Shown: positions 43,909 through 52,754 of the stretch, one piece after another
Layout of the letters: every line of letters begins with the position of its first letter
Position numbering within the stretch: the first letter of the stretch is position 1
NCBI RefSeq assembly: GCF_000445105.1
Contig: NZ_ATDP01000106.1
Location: forward strand, 124,001-188,000
Direction: 5' to 3'
DNA from: Sphingobium lactosutens DS20
Lineage (GTDB): Bacteria > Pseudomonadota > Alphaproteobacteria > Sphingomonadales > Sphingomonadaceae
DNA: 64,000 bases
The notes under the pieces: model-generated
Database searches by the model: none
Told to the model about the DNA's origin: nothing
Seen by the model: only the letters and a program-made list of their open reading frames with translations
Position numbers and translations under genes: made by a program

Positions 43909-44885
43909 TCCGTCGTTCCATTCTCCTGGGGACAGGTTCCGCCCTGCCCAAGCGTGTCGTCACCAATGCCGAACTGACCGAGACGGTGGACACCAGCGAC
44001 GAGTGGATTGTCGAGCGCACGGGCATCCGCATGCGCCATATAGCGGGCGAGGGGGAAACCACCGCCACGCTGGCGACTGACGCCGCCAAGGCCGCGCTCG
44101 ACGCTGCTGGCCTCGCCGCGCAGGACGTCGACCTCATCATCCTGGCGACTGCGACGCCCGACCAGACCTTTCCCGCCACCGCGACCAAGGTGCAGGCAGC
44201 GCTGGGCATTGATGATTGTGTCGCCTTCGACGTCGCGGCGGTGTGTTCGGGCTTTCTTTACGCCGTCACCGTCGCTGACAGCATGATCCGGTCCGGCGCG
44301 GCCCAGCGCGCACTGGTGATCGGATCGGAAACCTTCAGCCGGATTCTCGACTGGGAAGACCGTACGACCTGCGTCCTGTTCGGCGACGGCGCGGGCGCGA
44401 TCGTGCTGGGGGCGGAGGAAAGCGCCACCACTGATCCCCGTTCCGCGCGCGGCATCCTGGCATCGAAACTGCATGCCGATGGCCGGCACAACCAGCTTCT
44501 CTACGTCGATGGCGGCCCGTCGACCACTGGCACGGTCGGCAAGCTGCGCATGAAGGGGCAGGAAGTGTTCCGCCATGCCGTGGTCAATCTGGCGTCGGTG
44601 CTGAACGAAGTCATGAGCATGGCTGGCCTGGCCGCAAGCGACATCGACTGGCTGGTGCCGCATCAGGCCAATGCCCGCATTCTCGATGCGACCGCCCGCA
44701 AGCTCAAGCTGCCTGCCGAGCGTGTGATCGTGACGGTCGATCGGCACGCCAATACATCGGCCGCGTCGGTTCCGCTGGCGCTTGACCTGGCTATGCGCGA
44801 CGGGCGGATCAAGGCGGGTGACCTTGTCGTGCTGGAAGCCATGGGCGGCGGCTTTACCTGGGGTGCCTGCGTCCTTCGCCTATGA
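43905..44885 (+). CDS. fabH: 3-oxoacyl-ACP synthase III (KAS III)
   Basis: A 326-residue condensing enzyme that starts fatty acid synthesis from acetyl-CoA and malonyl-ACP. The triad is visible: Cys114 in [10 protein letters not shown], His in PHQANARI and Asn in HANTSAAS. It starts at GTG 43905, overlapping the plsX stop by 4 bases. ihfA follows after 94 bp. Confidence 0.97.
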   Translation: MIRRSILLGTGSALPKRVVTNAELTETVDTSDEWIVERTGIRMRHIAGEGETTATLATDAAKAALDAAGLAAQDVDLIILATATPDQTFPATATKVQAALGIDDCVAFDVAAVCSGFLYAVTVADSMIRSGAAQRALVIGSETFSRILDWEDRTTCVLFGDGAGAIVLGAEESATTDPRSARGILASKLHADGRHNQLLYVDGGPSTTGTVGKLRMKGQEVFRHAVVNLASVLNEVMSMAGLAASDIDWLVPHQANARILDATARKLKLPAERVIVTVDRHANTSAASVPLALDLAMRDGRIKAGDLVVLEAMGGGFTWGACVLRL

Positions 44886-44979
44886 CCATTGGTGCGGCTT
44901 GCCGAATCAGCGGGAATCGGTCAAATTTGCCGCTGGTCATCGGGGGGTGACTGATGCAATCGGTCGAGAGGGGACCAAT

Positions 44980-45270
44980 ATGGGCGAAACAAGCACATTG
45001 ACGCGGGCGGATCTGGCGGAAAGCCTCAATCGCCATGTCGGATTGTCGCGCGCGGAAGCGGCGGCGTTGGTCGAATCCATCCTGGACCATATGTCTGACG
45101 CGCTGGAGCGCGGCGAAAATGTGAAGATTTCCAGCTTTGGCACGTTCGTGCTGCGGGACAAGACCCAGCGCATGGGCCGCAATCCCAAGACCGGTGTCGA
45201 AGTGCCGATCGAGCCGCGCCGGGTGCTGACGTTCCGCGCCAGTCAGACCATGCGCGACCGCGTCGCCTGA
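44980..45270 (+). CDS. ihfA: Integration host factor alpha subunit
   Basis: A 96-residue DNA-bending protein of the HU/IHF family. [20 protein letters not shown] and [20 protein letters not shown] followed by [18 protein letters not shown] match IHF-alpha, including the intercalating Pro arm. GAGAGGGG precedes the ATG at 44980. The fabH-ihfA-merR order is common in alphaproteobacteria. Confidence 0.95.
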   Translation: MGETSTLTRADLAESLNRHVGLSRAEAAALVESILDHMSDALERGENVKISSFGTFVLRDKTQRMGRNPKTGVEVPIEPRRVLTFRASQTMRDRVA

Positions 45271-45358
45271 CAAGCGCAGGATTATCCGCCGCTTTTCCCT
45301 GCCAGACGCCGTCGGTTGCAGTTGACGCCCCTGCGTGGTTGGGTGCACCATTGCCGGC

Positions 45359-45700
45359 ATGGAAAAGGCGGAGGGGGCATTTCTGACGATCAGCGAGTTG
45401 TCCGCTGAACTCGACGTGCCCCAACATATCCTGCGCTATTGGGAAACGCGTTTCCCCGCGTTACGGCCGCTGCAACGCGCGGGCAACCGCCGCTATTACC
45501 GACCCGACGACGTGCAACTGGCACGGCGCATCCATCATCTGTTGAGCGTCGAGGGCTTCACGGTCAAGGGCGCGCAAAAGGCGCTAAGCGAGGGGGAGGG
45601 GCGCACGCCGCCGCCTCCGCCAAATGATGTTGCACCCGAAACCCTGCTCAGCCAGTTGGAAATGGTGCGCGCCATGCTGGCGCGGGCGCTTGGTGTCTGA
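45359..45700 (+). CDS. MerR family transcriptional regulator
   Basis: A 113-residue MerR-type protein. The winged helix reads FLTISELSAELDVPQHILRY, WETRFP, and NRRYYRPDDVQLARRI, and a short helical C-terminus follows. It lacks metal-binding Cys. The ATG at 45359 has no clear Shine-Dalgarno; an upstream in-frame start is possible. This regulator normally follows ihfA in alphaproteobacteria. Its target is not known. Confidence 0.93.
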   Translation: MEKAEGAFLTISELSAELDVPQHILRYWETRFPALRPLQRAGNRRYYRPDDVQLARRIHHLLSVEGFTVKGAQKALSEGEGRTPPPPPNDVAPETLLSQLEMVRAMLARALGV

Positions 45701-45717
45701 CCGACCGGCGCGCTGGC

Positions 45718-46260
45718 TCAGCGTGTCTCTGGCCCCAGCGCAGGATCAAGGTCCCGCGGCCGCGTGAAGCTCTTGAGCGTGGCGACGCCGGGCCGCGCAT
45801 CGGTCCAGCGGTCGATCGCCAGTTCCATGACGGCCAGGCTGGCGGTGGGGAATTTGACCTCCACATCATCGCGTAGCGCGCTGTCACCATCGTCGGGCAC
45901 CAGATCGAGGATCAGTTCCTCAAAGCCGGGATTGTGACCTGACATGAGCGCGGCCTCGACCGTCTCCGGCAGGTCGCGGACCACATCGAACAGCGTCGCG
46001 GACGAGGCCAGATAGATGCGCCGGTCCCAGCGCGCCTCCAGCGTTTCGCCATAGCCGGTGAAAAAAGCGTCCAGCGTCTGCACCACGCGTTCCGCGGGGG
46101 AGGCTACCAGCAGGTCGAAACGCATCGACTGGCGGGCGGCGAACTGCCCCATCAGTCGTGCGGCCTTTTCGCCACGCTCGTTGAGCGGGCGATCGAAATC
46201 GCGCGCGACCGGATCGTCCCAATCGGACTTTGCGTGGCGCAACAGGGTCAGCCGCTTCAT
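45718..46260 (-). CDS. SixA-like histidine phosphatase
   Basis: A 180-residue histidine phosphatase with the LLRHAKSDWDD active-site motif (R-H-x-K) and the second His in MSGHNPGFEEL. It resembles SixA, which dephosphorylates phosphohistidine. The ATG at 46260 lies 2 bases after the stop of the upstream helicase, with GGAG inside that stop region, so the pair form one operon. It is convergent with the merR gene. Confidence 0.9.
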   Translation of the reverse strand: MKRLTLLRHAKSDWDDPVARDFDRPLNERGEKAARLMGQFAARQSMRFDLLVASPAERVVQTLDAFFTGYGETLEARWDRRIYLASSATLFDVVRDLPETVEAALMSGHNPGFEELILDLVPDDGDSALRDDVEVKFPTASLAVMELAIDRWTDARPGVATLKSFTRPRDLDPALGPETR

Positions 46261-46262
46261 TA

Positions 46263-49010
46263 TCACTCCTGTCGGGGCAAGCCGGATTCGTGCCCCTGAT
46301 GCCCGATGGCGGCGCGTTCGCCAAGGCTTTCGCTTCGGGCCGATCGGCTGACGGCGATAATCGCTTCGTCCAGGGTCAGCCGGCGCACGGGTGTTCCGGG
46401 CGGAAAGGCGGAGAGCAGGCGGCTGGGCATGGCGGCGGACAGAATGACGAAGCTGCCCCGATCTTCGGCCCGGCGGATCAGGCGGCCAAAGGCCTGCGCC
46501 AGCCGGGCGCGGATCAGCCGATCGTCATAGGCGCTGCCCCCGCCCGCCAGCCGTCGCGCGGCATGCAGCACCGTGGGCTTGGACCATGGCACGCCCTCCA
46601 TCACCACCAGCCGCAGCGAATGGCCCGGCACATCGACCCCGTCCCGCAAGGCGTCCGTGCCCAGCAGCGACGCACGCGGGTCGTCACGAAAAATGTCGAC
46701 CAGCGTGCCGGTGTCCATCGGATCGACATGCTGGGCGTAGAGCGGCAGGCCCGCGCGGGCGAGCCGGTCGGCGATGCGGGCATGGACCGCGCGCAGCCGG
46801 CGAATGGCCGTGAACAGGCCCAGCGTCCCACCGCCCGCCGCCTCGATCAACCGGCCATAGGCGCCCGACAGGCCCGCAATATCGCCGCGCTTGATGTCGG
46901 TGACGATCAGCACTTCGGCCCGTTCGGGATAGTCGAACGGGCTGCTTGCCTCGAACCGTTGCGCGCCATGGGGCAAGTGGATCGCGCCGGCGCGGGCTTC
47001 GGCATTGTCCCATTCACCCCCGCCCTTGAGCGTGGCCGAGGTGATGAGCACGCCCTGCGCGGGTTTCAGCACGGTTTCGGCGAGGGGGCGGGTCGGGTCC
47101 AGCCAATGGCGGTGGATGCCGATATCATATTCGCGCCCTTCGACCCGGTCGACGGTCATCCAGTCGACAAAGTCGGGATCGGCCGGGCCGCCGATCCGTG
47201 CCAGCAGCGCCAGCCAGGCGGCGATCAGGTCGCGCCGCCAGCCCAGCGATGCGATCGCGCCTTCGACCCGCGCCCGCGCCGCGCCATCCAGCCAGTCCGG
47301 CGCATCCTCGATGACCGCTTCCAGCCGGCGGGCGAGGCGCACCAGCGGCTTGATCAGCGCATCGAGCGCCAGCGCCGCTTCCTGCGCCGCTTCCACCAAT
47401 ACGCCGTCGGGTTCGGCCAGTTCGGTTTCCAGCCCGTAGCCGGCGTCCGCTTCGCCTGCATCGGCGGCGCGGGTGTAGACGGTGCCGCGCACCGCCGCGA
47501 GCAGCGCCTCCAATGGCCCGAATGGCTCGCCCGCCACCACCCGTTTCAACCAGTCATCGGCGGGCAGCGCCTGCGCCGCGTCGATGGCGGCGCGGATCGC
47601 CTGACCGCCTTCCTCATCATAGCTGGCAAGATCGGACAGGCGCGCGGCAAGGCCCCGCCTGCGGCCACGCGATCCGCCCTCAGGCCCCATGATCCACCGG
47701 CGCAGCTCGATCGCTTCCTGGCCCGACAGCGCCACCGAAAAGGTCGAATCGGCTGCGTCGAACAGATGATGGCCTTCGTCGAAGACGATGCGCTGCGGCC
47801 GCTGTCCCGTTTCGCGCCCGCGCGCGGCGTTGATCATGACCAGCGCATGATTGGCGATGACGATGTCCGCGTCCGCGCTCGCCCGGGCCGAGCGCTCGAT
47901 GAAGCATTTGCGATAGTGCGGACAGCCGGCATAAATGCACTCGCCGCGCCGGTCGGTGAGCGCGGTGGAGCCGTTGCGGCGGAACAGCGTCGGCAGCCAG
48001 CCGGGAAGATCGCCGCCCACCATGTCGCCATCCTTGGTAAACGCCGCCCATCGCGCCACCAGTTGCGCCAAGATCGCCGCGCGCCCGGCAAAGCCGCCTT
48101 GCAACGCATCCTCCAGATTGAGGAGGCAGAGATAATTTTCGCGTCCCTTGCGGACGACGACGCGCCTCGCCGCCAGTGCCGGATCGGGAAACAGCCGCAG
48201 GGATTCGCGATCAAGCTGGCGTTGCAGCGCCTTGGTATAGGTCGACACCCATACCGTCCCCTGCGCTTCGCTGGCCCATAGCGACGCGGGCGCGAGATAG
48301 CCCAGGGTCTTGCCGATGCCCGTGCCCGCTTCGGCCAGCAGCATATTGGGCTGATCGCGATGGCGTTTGGGGGTGAAGGCTGCGCTGGCGGCGGCGGCAT
48401 AGGCGCGCTGGCCGGGGCGTGGCTCGGCCGCAGCGCCGGTCAGCGCGTCGAGCCGGGCCAGCACCTGATTCTCGTTCAGGGTGATGGTGCGCGGGGCAGG
48501 GCGGGGCTGCGCCTCCTCCCATTCGGGCAATTTGGAAAAAAGCCAGCGATCCGCATCCTTGGGGCGCGGGATGCGCGGCACAACCAGTGGCGACCAGGGC
48601 CAGCGCAGCCGATGCAGCGCCTGCGCCGCGGTCCAGCCGCCTTCCCGCTCCGGCCAGTCGGATGCCTCCAGCCGTTCCAGCAGCAGCGTCGCGGCCTGTT
48701 GCAGCAAGCCGGGGATCTCGCCTTCCTGCGCCGGCGCGGGCAGATTCAGCGCCGCCGCCAGCCCCTTGGGCGTTGGCACCAGGAAGCGGGCGGGGTGGAG
48801 GAAGGCCCAAAGCTCCAGCAGGTCAAGGCCATTGAGTTCAGGATAGCCCAGTCGCTGGCCGGTCAACGGGGCATTGAGCAGTAGAACCGGTGTTTCGGCC
48901 GCGCGGGCGATGGCCTGCCCCTTGGCAAGGCCCATGGTGCGGCCGTCTTCGCGAAGCCAGATGCCGCCATGGCTGGCGTGGAGCGCTGGCAGGGAGGCGG
49001 GATCAATCAC
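46263..49010 (-). CDS. DinG-type XPD-like ATP-dependent DNA helicase
   Basis: A 915-residue superfamily 2 helicase. Walker A is EAGTGIGKT, the DEAH-equivalent box is VFDEGHHLFD, and four Cys for a 4Fe-4S cluster are seen (C in YLCLLNL, then ECIYAGCPHYRKC). Helicase motifs V/VI (GTDALRDGVDVPG and QAFGRLIRRAEDRGSFV) close the C-terminal domain. An N-terminal extension of about 200 residues is present beyond the standard core. It probably unwinds DNA structures or R-loops. It is followed directly by the SixA-like gene. Confidence 0.93.
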   Translation of the reverse strand: MIDPASLPALHASHGGIWLREDGRTMGLAKGQAIARAAETPVLLLNAPLTGQRLGYPELNGLDLLELWAFLHPARFLVPTPKGLAAALNLPAPAQEGEIPGLLQQAATLLLERLEASDWPEREGGWTAAQALHRLRWPWSPLVVPRIPRPKDADRWLFSKLPEWEEAQPRPAPRTITLNENQVLARLDALTGAAAEPRPGQRAYAAAASAAFTPKRHRDQPNMLLAEAGTGIGKTLGYLAPASLWASEAQGTVWVSTYTKALQRQLDRESLRLFPDPALAARRVVVRKGRENYLCLLNLEDALQGGFAGRAAILAQLVARWAAFTKDGDMVGGDLPGWLPTLFRRNGSTALTDRRGECIYAGCPHYRKCFIERSARASADADIVIANHALVMINAARGRETGQRPQRIVFDEGHHLFDAADSTFSVALSGQEAIELRRWIMGPEGGSRGRRRGLAARLSDLASYDEEGGQAIRAAIDAAQALPADDWLKRVVAGEPFGPLEALLAAVRGTVYTRAADAGEADAGYGLETELAEPDGVLVEAAQEAALALDALIKPLVRLARRLEAVIEDAPDWLDGAARARVEGAIASLGWRRDLIAAWLALLARIGGPADPDFVDWMTVDRVEGREYDIGIHRHWLDPTRPLAETVLKPAQGVLITSATLKGGGEWDNAEARAGAIHLPHGAQRFEASSPFDYPERAEVLIVTDIKRGDIAGLSGAYGRLIEAAGGGTLGLFTAIRRLRAVHARIADRLARAGLPLYAQHVDPMDTGTLVDIFRDDPRASLLGTDALRDGVDVPGHSLRLVVMEGVPWSKPTVLHAARRLAGGGSAYDDRLIRARLAQAFGRLIRRAEDRGSFVILSAAMPSRLLSAFPPGTPVRRLTLDEAIIAVSRSARSESLGERAAIGHQGHESGLPRQE

Positions 49011-49051
49011 CCCGCTGGCTTAGAGCAGCGGGAACAAAAGGAAAACCTGTT

Positions 49052-49399
49052 TCAGCCCATGCGGCGGCCAAAACCGACGCCCTGCACGCGCGGCGGCACG
49101 CTCATCGCCTCGGTGCGCGCCGCGCGCGCCAGCATCAGCTTGTCGAACAAGGGGCCTTCGACAAGCGGATAAGGGAAACGGATGCCCATGCGATCCTCTT
49201 CGGACCAGCGCACCAGTCCGAAGGTGATATGACCATCCAGATCCAGCTGGCAGGATGTCCCCGCAGGCAGGGAACATCCCGACACCTGCGCGCCGCCCTC
49301 ACTCAGATCGATGACCACTCCGTCCTGACAATCCAGAACGGTCGTCACGATAACAGGTATCTCGACAGACACGCGTTGATGGCCGCGTTGTACGTGCAT
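49052..49399 (-). CDS. PilZ domain protein 2
   Basis: A 115-residue single PilZ domain. QRGHQRVSVEIP carries the R-x-x-x-R pair and DLSEGGA is the second c-di-GMP motif. GGAGG precedes the ATG at 49399, which is preferred over an upstream in-frame opening. It is codirectional with the helicase (41-bp gap) and may precede it in transcription. A TATAGT -10-like box is upstream. Confidence 0.86.
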   Translation of the reverse strand: MHVQRGHQRVSVEIPVIVTTVLDCQDGVVIDLSEGGAQVSGCSLPAGTSCQLDLDGHITFGLVRWSEEDRMGIRFPYPLVEGPLFDKLMLARAARTEAMSVPPRVQGVGFGRRMG

Positions 49400-49527
49400 A
49401 TCGCCTCCACTTCGCGCAACTATAGCATATTGTACATCGACGACGCAAAGCGGCGCATGCTTCCTGTCGACCTTTGTCATCAAAAGGCGTTTTCTTTCCT
49501 TGCCGTCGGGACTAGGGGCTGTCCATC

Positions 49528-51108
49528 ATGACTATGCCCGATCCGCTCCGTATCGCCGCTCAGGCGTCCAAGGCCTGGCCCTATGAAGAAGCGCGCAAGC
49601 TGCTGAAGCGCTATCCCAATGGCGCGCCGGACAAAGGGCATATCCTGTTCGAAACCGGCTATGGTCCATCGGGTCTGCCGCATATCGGCACATTTAACGA
49701 AGTGCTGCGCACGACGATGGTGCGCAATGCCTATCACGCGCTGTCGGATATTCCGACGCGCCTGGTGGCGTTCAGTGACGACATGGACGGGCTGCGCAAG
49801 GTGCCCGACAATGTGCCCAACCAGGCGATGCTCAATGCGCATCTGGGAAAGCCGCTGACGCAGGTGCCCGATCCGTTCGAAAAGTTCGAAAGTTTCGCCC
49901 ATCATAATAATGCGATGCTGCGGGAATTTCTCGACCGCTTCGGTTTCGATTACGAGTTCGTGTCGGCGACCGAGCAATATCGCGCGGGCGCTTTCGACGG
50001 CGCGCTGCGGCAGGTGCTGCGGCGCTACCAGGCGATCATGGACATCATGTTGCCGACGCTGCGCAAGGAGCGGCAGGCGACCTATTCGCCCGTCCTGCCG
50101 ATCAGCCCCAGGAGCGGCATCGTCCTTCAGGTGCCCGTCGAGGTGATCGACGCAGAAGCGGGCCTGGTGCGCTTCGAGGATGATGGCGAGACGATCGAAC
50201 AGTCTATCCTGTCGGGCGGCGCCAAGCTGCAATGGAAGGTCGACTGGGCGATGCGCTGGTATGCGCTGGGCGTCGACTATGAAATGGCGGGCAAGGACCT
50301 GATCGATTCTGTCACGCAATCGTCCAAGATTTGTCGCGCGCTCGGCGGACGCCCGCCCGAAGGCTTCAACTACGAGATGTTCCTCGACGAAAAGGGCGAG
50401 AAGATTTCCAAGTCAAAGGGCAATGGCCTCAGCCTTGAGCAATGGCTGACCTATGGCCCGCAGGAAAGCCTTGCCTTCTACGCTTATCGCGAACCCAAAA
50501 AGGCCAAGCAGCTGCACATGGGCGTGATCCCGCGCGCTGTGGACGAATATTGGCAGTTCCGCGGCAATTATCCGCGCCAGACGATCGATCAGCAACTCGG
50601 CAACCCGGTGCATCATATCCATGACGGCAAGCTGCCGCAGGGCGAGCTGCCCGTAACCTTTGGCCTGCTGCTGAACCTGGTCGGCGTCATGGGCGATGCG
50701 AGCCGCGAACAGGTCTGGGGCTATCTGCAAAATTATGTGCCGGGCGCCAGCGTCGATACCTATCCCGAACTCGATGCGCTGATCGGTCATGCACTCGCCT
50801 ATCATCGCGATTTCGTTGCGCCGACGCTCCGGCGCCGCGCGCCCGAAGCGCATGAGGCGGTGGCGCTCAAGCGGCTCGACGAGGAATTGGCGGCGCTGCC
50901 CGCCGACGCATCTGCGGAAGACATCCAGAATATCGTCTACGCTATCGGTAAGGACGACGCATTCGGATTTGCCGAACTGCGTGACTGGTTCAAGGCGCTG
51001 TATCAGACGCTGCTGGGCGCGGATCAGGGGCCGCGCATGGGCAGTTTCATCGCCCTTTACGGCATCGAAAACAGCCGCAAGCTGATCGCGGAGGCGCTGG
51101 CCGCCTGA
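49528..51108 (+). CDS. lysS: Class I lysyl-tRNA synthetase
   Basis: A 526-residue LysRS of class I, the archaeal/alphaproteobacterial type, structurally unrelated to the common class II LysRS. The HIGH equivalent is PSGLPHIGTFNEVLR and the KMSKS equivalent is EKISKSKGNGLS. The remainder fits the family, including an anticodon-binding alpha-bundle at the C-terminus. The start is ATG 49528; an ATG two codons in is equally possible. Confidence 0.96.
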   Translation: MTMPDPLRIAAQASKAWPYEEARKLLKRYPNGAPDKGHILFETGYGPSGLPHIGTFNEVLRTTMVRNAYHALSDIPTRLVAFSDDMDGLRKVPDNVPNQAMLNAHLGKPLTQVPDPFEKFESFAHHNNAMLREFLDRFGFDYEFVSATEQYRAGAFDGALRQVLRRYQAIMDIMLPTLRKERQATYSPVLPISPRSGIVLQVPVEVIDAEAGLVRFEDDGETIEQSILSGGAKLQWKVDWAMRWYALGVDYEMAGKDLIDSVTQSSKICRALGGRPPEGFNYEMFLDEKGEKISKSKGNGLSLEQWLTYGPQESLAFYAYREPKKAKQLHMGVIPRAVDEYWQFRGNYPRQTIDQQLGNPVHHIHDGKLPQGELPVTFGLLLNLVGVMGDASREQVWGYLQNYVPGASVDTYPELDALIGHALAYHRDFVAPTLRRRAPEAHEAVALKRLDEELAALPADASAEDIQNIVYAIGKDDAFGFAELRDWFKALYQTLLGADQGPRMGSFIALYGIENSRKLIAEALAA

Positions 51109-51122
51109 TCCGGCAACATGGG

Positions 51123-51147
51123 GGAACAATGGCCGCAAAACGGCGTT
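51123..51147 (+). promoter_or_regulatory. EcfG-type promoter downstream of lysS
   Basis: GGAAC (51123-51127) and CGTT (51144-51147) are separated by exactly 16 bases, the alphaproteobacterial EcfG consensus. It points right, away from lysS, into a stretch with no annotated gene and toward the palindrome at 51271-51312. Confidence 0.5.
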
Positions 51148-51153
51148 TGCCCC

Positions 51154-51312
51154 TGTGGTCCACCCCCCTTTCGGACTGATGATGCGCTTCGCGCGCATTA
51201 TCGGCCGCGTGCGCCCGGCAACGGGCGGCGCGGCCAAGGGCGGAATGATGCCAATCTGAATAATATGCGCAGCAAAGCGGCCCCGCTCCATATGGAGCGG
51301 GGCCGCTTTGCT
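51154..51312 (+). ncRNA. Candidate stress-induced small RNA (possible 26-aa ORF)
   Basis: This is inferred from a stress-type promoter at 51123-51147 and a strong 42-bp palindrome at 51271-51312, which could be start and end of a transcript of about 160 nt. It contains an open frame of 26 codons from ATG 51179 to TGA 51257 (MMRFARIIGRVRPATGGAAK and onward), without a clear ribosome-binding site. No known RNA family was recognised. Confidence 0.3.
51271..51312. terminator. 42-bp perfect palindrome, bidirectional terminator
   Basis: Arm one is 51271-51291 and arm two 51292-51312; they are exact reverse complements meeting at CCATATGG, with an extremely GC-rich stem (GCGGCCCCGCTCC). It lies between convergent lysS (+) and the RcnB-like gene (-), so it probably terminates both. 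The stem flanks AGCAAAG/CTTTGCT give short A/T tails. Confidence 0.7.
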
Positions 51313-51326
51313 ATTGGTCTGCCGGC

Positions 51327-51797
51327 TTACCAGAAGAAGCCGCGATGCACCTGCATCACCCGTCCGGTGCGGACGTTCACCAGCAGCACGTCGTTATAGT
51401 GGCGGACCCAGCGCAGGTTCGCGCCCGGGCGGGGCAGGCGATAGCGATAGGGGTCGGCGATATAATAGCGTGAGCTGTAATAAGCCGGACGCAGCCGCGC
51501 GCCGGTGTTCCAGGCGGTGTAGCGGAAGGGCGCGCGCCAGTTGCCGCCGCGATAGACGTTGCGATGGCTGCGGCGATAGTCGCGCCAGTCCTCGCGCACT
51601 TCGCGACGGGCTTCGCGCACGTCGCGGCGCTGTTCGCGCACGTCGCGGCGATCGCCATAACGCTGCGCCTGGCGCAGATCGCGCTTTTCCTCGCGCAATT
51701 GCCGCTCGCTGCGGCGCGCTTCGCCATAGGACTGGGCCGAAGCGACACTGGGGGCGACGGTGGCGGCCAGCAGGCCCAATAGAATCAGTTTACGCAT
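51327..51797 (-). CDS. RcnB-like Arg-rich periplasmic protein, short form
   Basis: A 156-residue secreted protein. The signal peptide is MRKLILLGLLAATVAPSVAS (cleavage after ASA), followed by an Arg/Glu/Asp-rich region (REQRRDVREARREVREDWRD) and a C-terminal RcnB domain ending VLLVNVRTGRVMQVHRGFFW. RcnB of E. coli is a periplasmic nickel/cobalt homeostasis protein. GGGAG precedes the start. The upstream region carries a near-EcfG promoter (GGAAC-N17-GGTT, 51851-51826 on the minus strand). It is paralogous to the 52755 gene. Confidence 0.88.
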   Translation of the reverse strand: MRKLILLGLLAATVAPSVASAQSYGEARRSERQLREEKRDLRQAQRYGDRRDVREQRRDVREARREVREDWRDYRRSHRNVYRGGNWRAPFRYTAWNTGARLRPAYYSSRYYIADPYRYRLPRPGANLRWVRHYNDVLLVNVRTGRVMQVHRGFFW

Positions 51798-51948
51798 CTT
51801 TGGTCTCCCATTCAGCTTGGCGTCGAACCCTTGGCTTGGCTTGCCGGTTCCTGCGCCAGTAAGGAGAGATATGGCCCCGCGCGGCTGAACGGATCGGGAA
51901 TGGTGCCGTCAGATTCCAGTCATTTATGTCGCAATATGTATCAGGCGA

Positions 51949-52638
51949 TCAGCGCCATGGCCGCTCGCGAAACCATTTGGTGACGACATATTTGGTCCCG
52001 CGCTCCACGGGCCGGGCGGCGTGCAGGCTGAAGCGATTGGGGGCGCCGTCCCTGTCCATATTGTTCCAGATCAGGATCATGCCCTCGACCGGCGGCACCA
52101 TGAATTCGCATTGCGGAAAATGGGTTTCTCCCCCGGCGTCCACCGCGGACAGATAGATCATCGCCGTCCAAGTCCGTTGCCCCCCGGTGCCACGCATCCT
52201 CTGCCAATAATCCGCCGCGACCGGGAAATAGTCGCAATGGACCTTATATTCCTGGCCCTGGGTGTAGCGCTGGCCCTGCAAGGTTTCGCCATGGGCGGCG
52301 GGCAGGCCCGTGAGGGCGCAGATCCGCGCGGTGATGGTTTCGACCAGCGGGTCCCATGGCGACAAGTTACCGCTGTGGCTGGTGCGATAGTCGGCATTGG
52401 CGCTGCCGGAAAACAGCGTCGAGGGCTGCGCATGGGCGTCGATCAGGCTGCGCAGCCCCGCGCATTCGTCTTGGCTGAGAAAATCCTGTCGGCCGAATAT
52501 GTCGAGATGCGGCGTTTCGATACGGCTCACCATCGGATTGCGTTCCAGCCGTGCACGCACGGCATCGCCTATGGCTGCACGCGTTGGGGAAGCGATACCG
52601 CCATCATCGGCGGGGTCTGCGTTAAATGAGGCGGTCAT
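51949..52638 (-). CDS. 2OG-Fe(II) oxygenase (prolyl 4-hydroxylase type)
   Basis: A 229-residue oxygenase. The iron ligands are His and Asp of YKVHCDYF and the distal His in SLHAARPVERGTKYVVTKWF, where the Lys binds 2-oxoglutarate. The fold matches bacterial prolyl 4-hydroxylase-like proteins that hydroxylate protein side chains. A terminator for the upstream RcnB-like gene lies between them. Nothing in the context fixes the substrate. Confidence 0.88.
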   Translation of the reverse strand: MTASFNADPADDGGIASPTRAAIGDAVRARLERNPMVSRIETPHLDIFGRQDFLSQDECAGLRSLIDAHAQPSTLFSGSANADYRTSHSGNLSPWDPLVETITARICALTGLPAAHGETLQGQRYTQGQEYKVHCDYFPVAADYWQRMRGTGGQRTWTAMIYLSAVDAGGETHFPQCEFMVPPVEGMILIWNNMDRDGAPNRFSLHAARPVERGTKYVVTKWFRERPWR

Positions 52639-52670
52639 GCCTTTTCCCTGCCACAGGGAGGCGGGCCATG

Positions 52671-52702
52671 AAAAGACCCCGACGCGTCACCGCGCCGGGG
52701 TC
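52671..52702 (-). terminator. Rho-independent terminator after the long RcnB-like gene
   Basis: Read on the minus strand, the hairpin GACCCCGGCGCG-GTGA-CGCGTCGGGGTC (one mismatch) is followed directly by TTTT. It lies 53 bp beyond the stop of the 52755-53681 gene. Confidence 0.75.
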
Positions 52703-52754
52703 AGGGACTCCTGAAGGCCAGTTCAGGAAGCCGTATGTTCACACCAACAGAGCC

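Noticed and set aside
46230-48281. 683-codon open frame antisense to the helicase
   Set aside because: It is a shadow of the DinG-type gene, whose motifs are intact; the antisense product has no family features.
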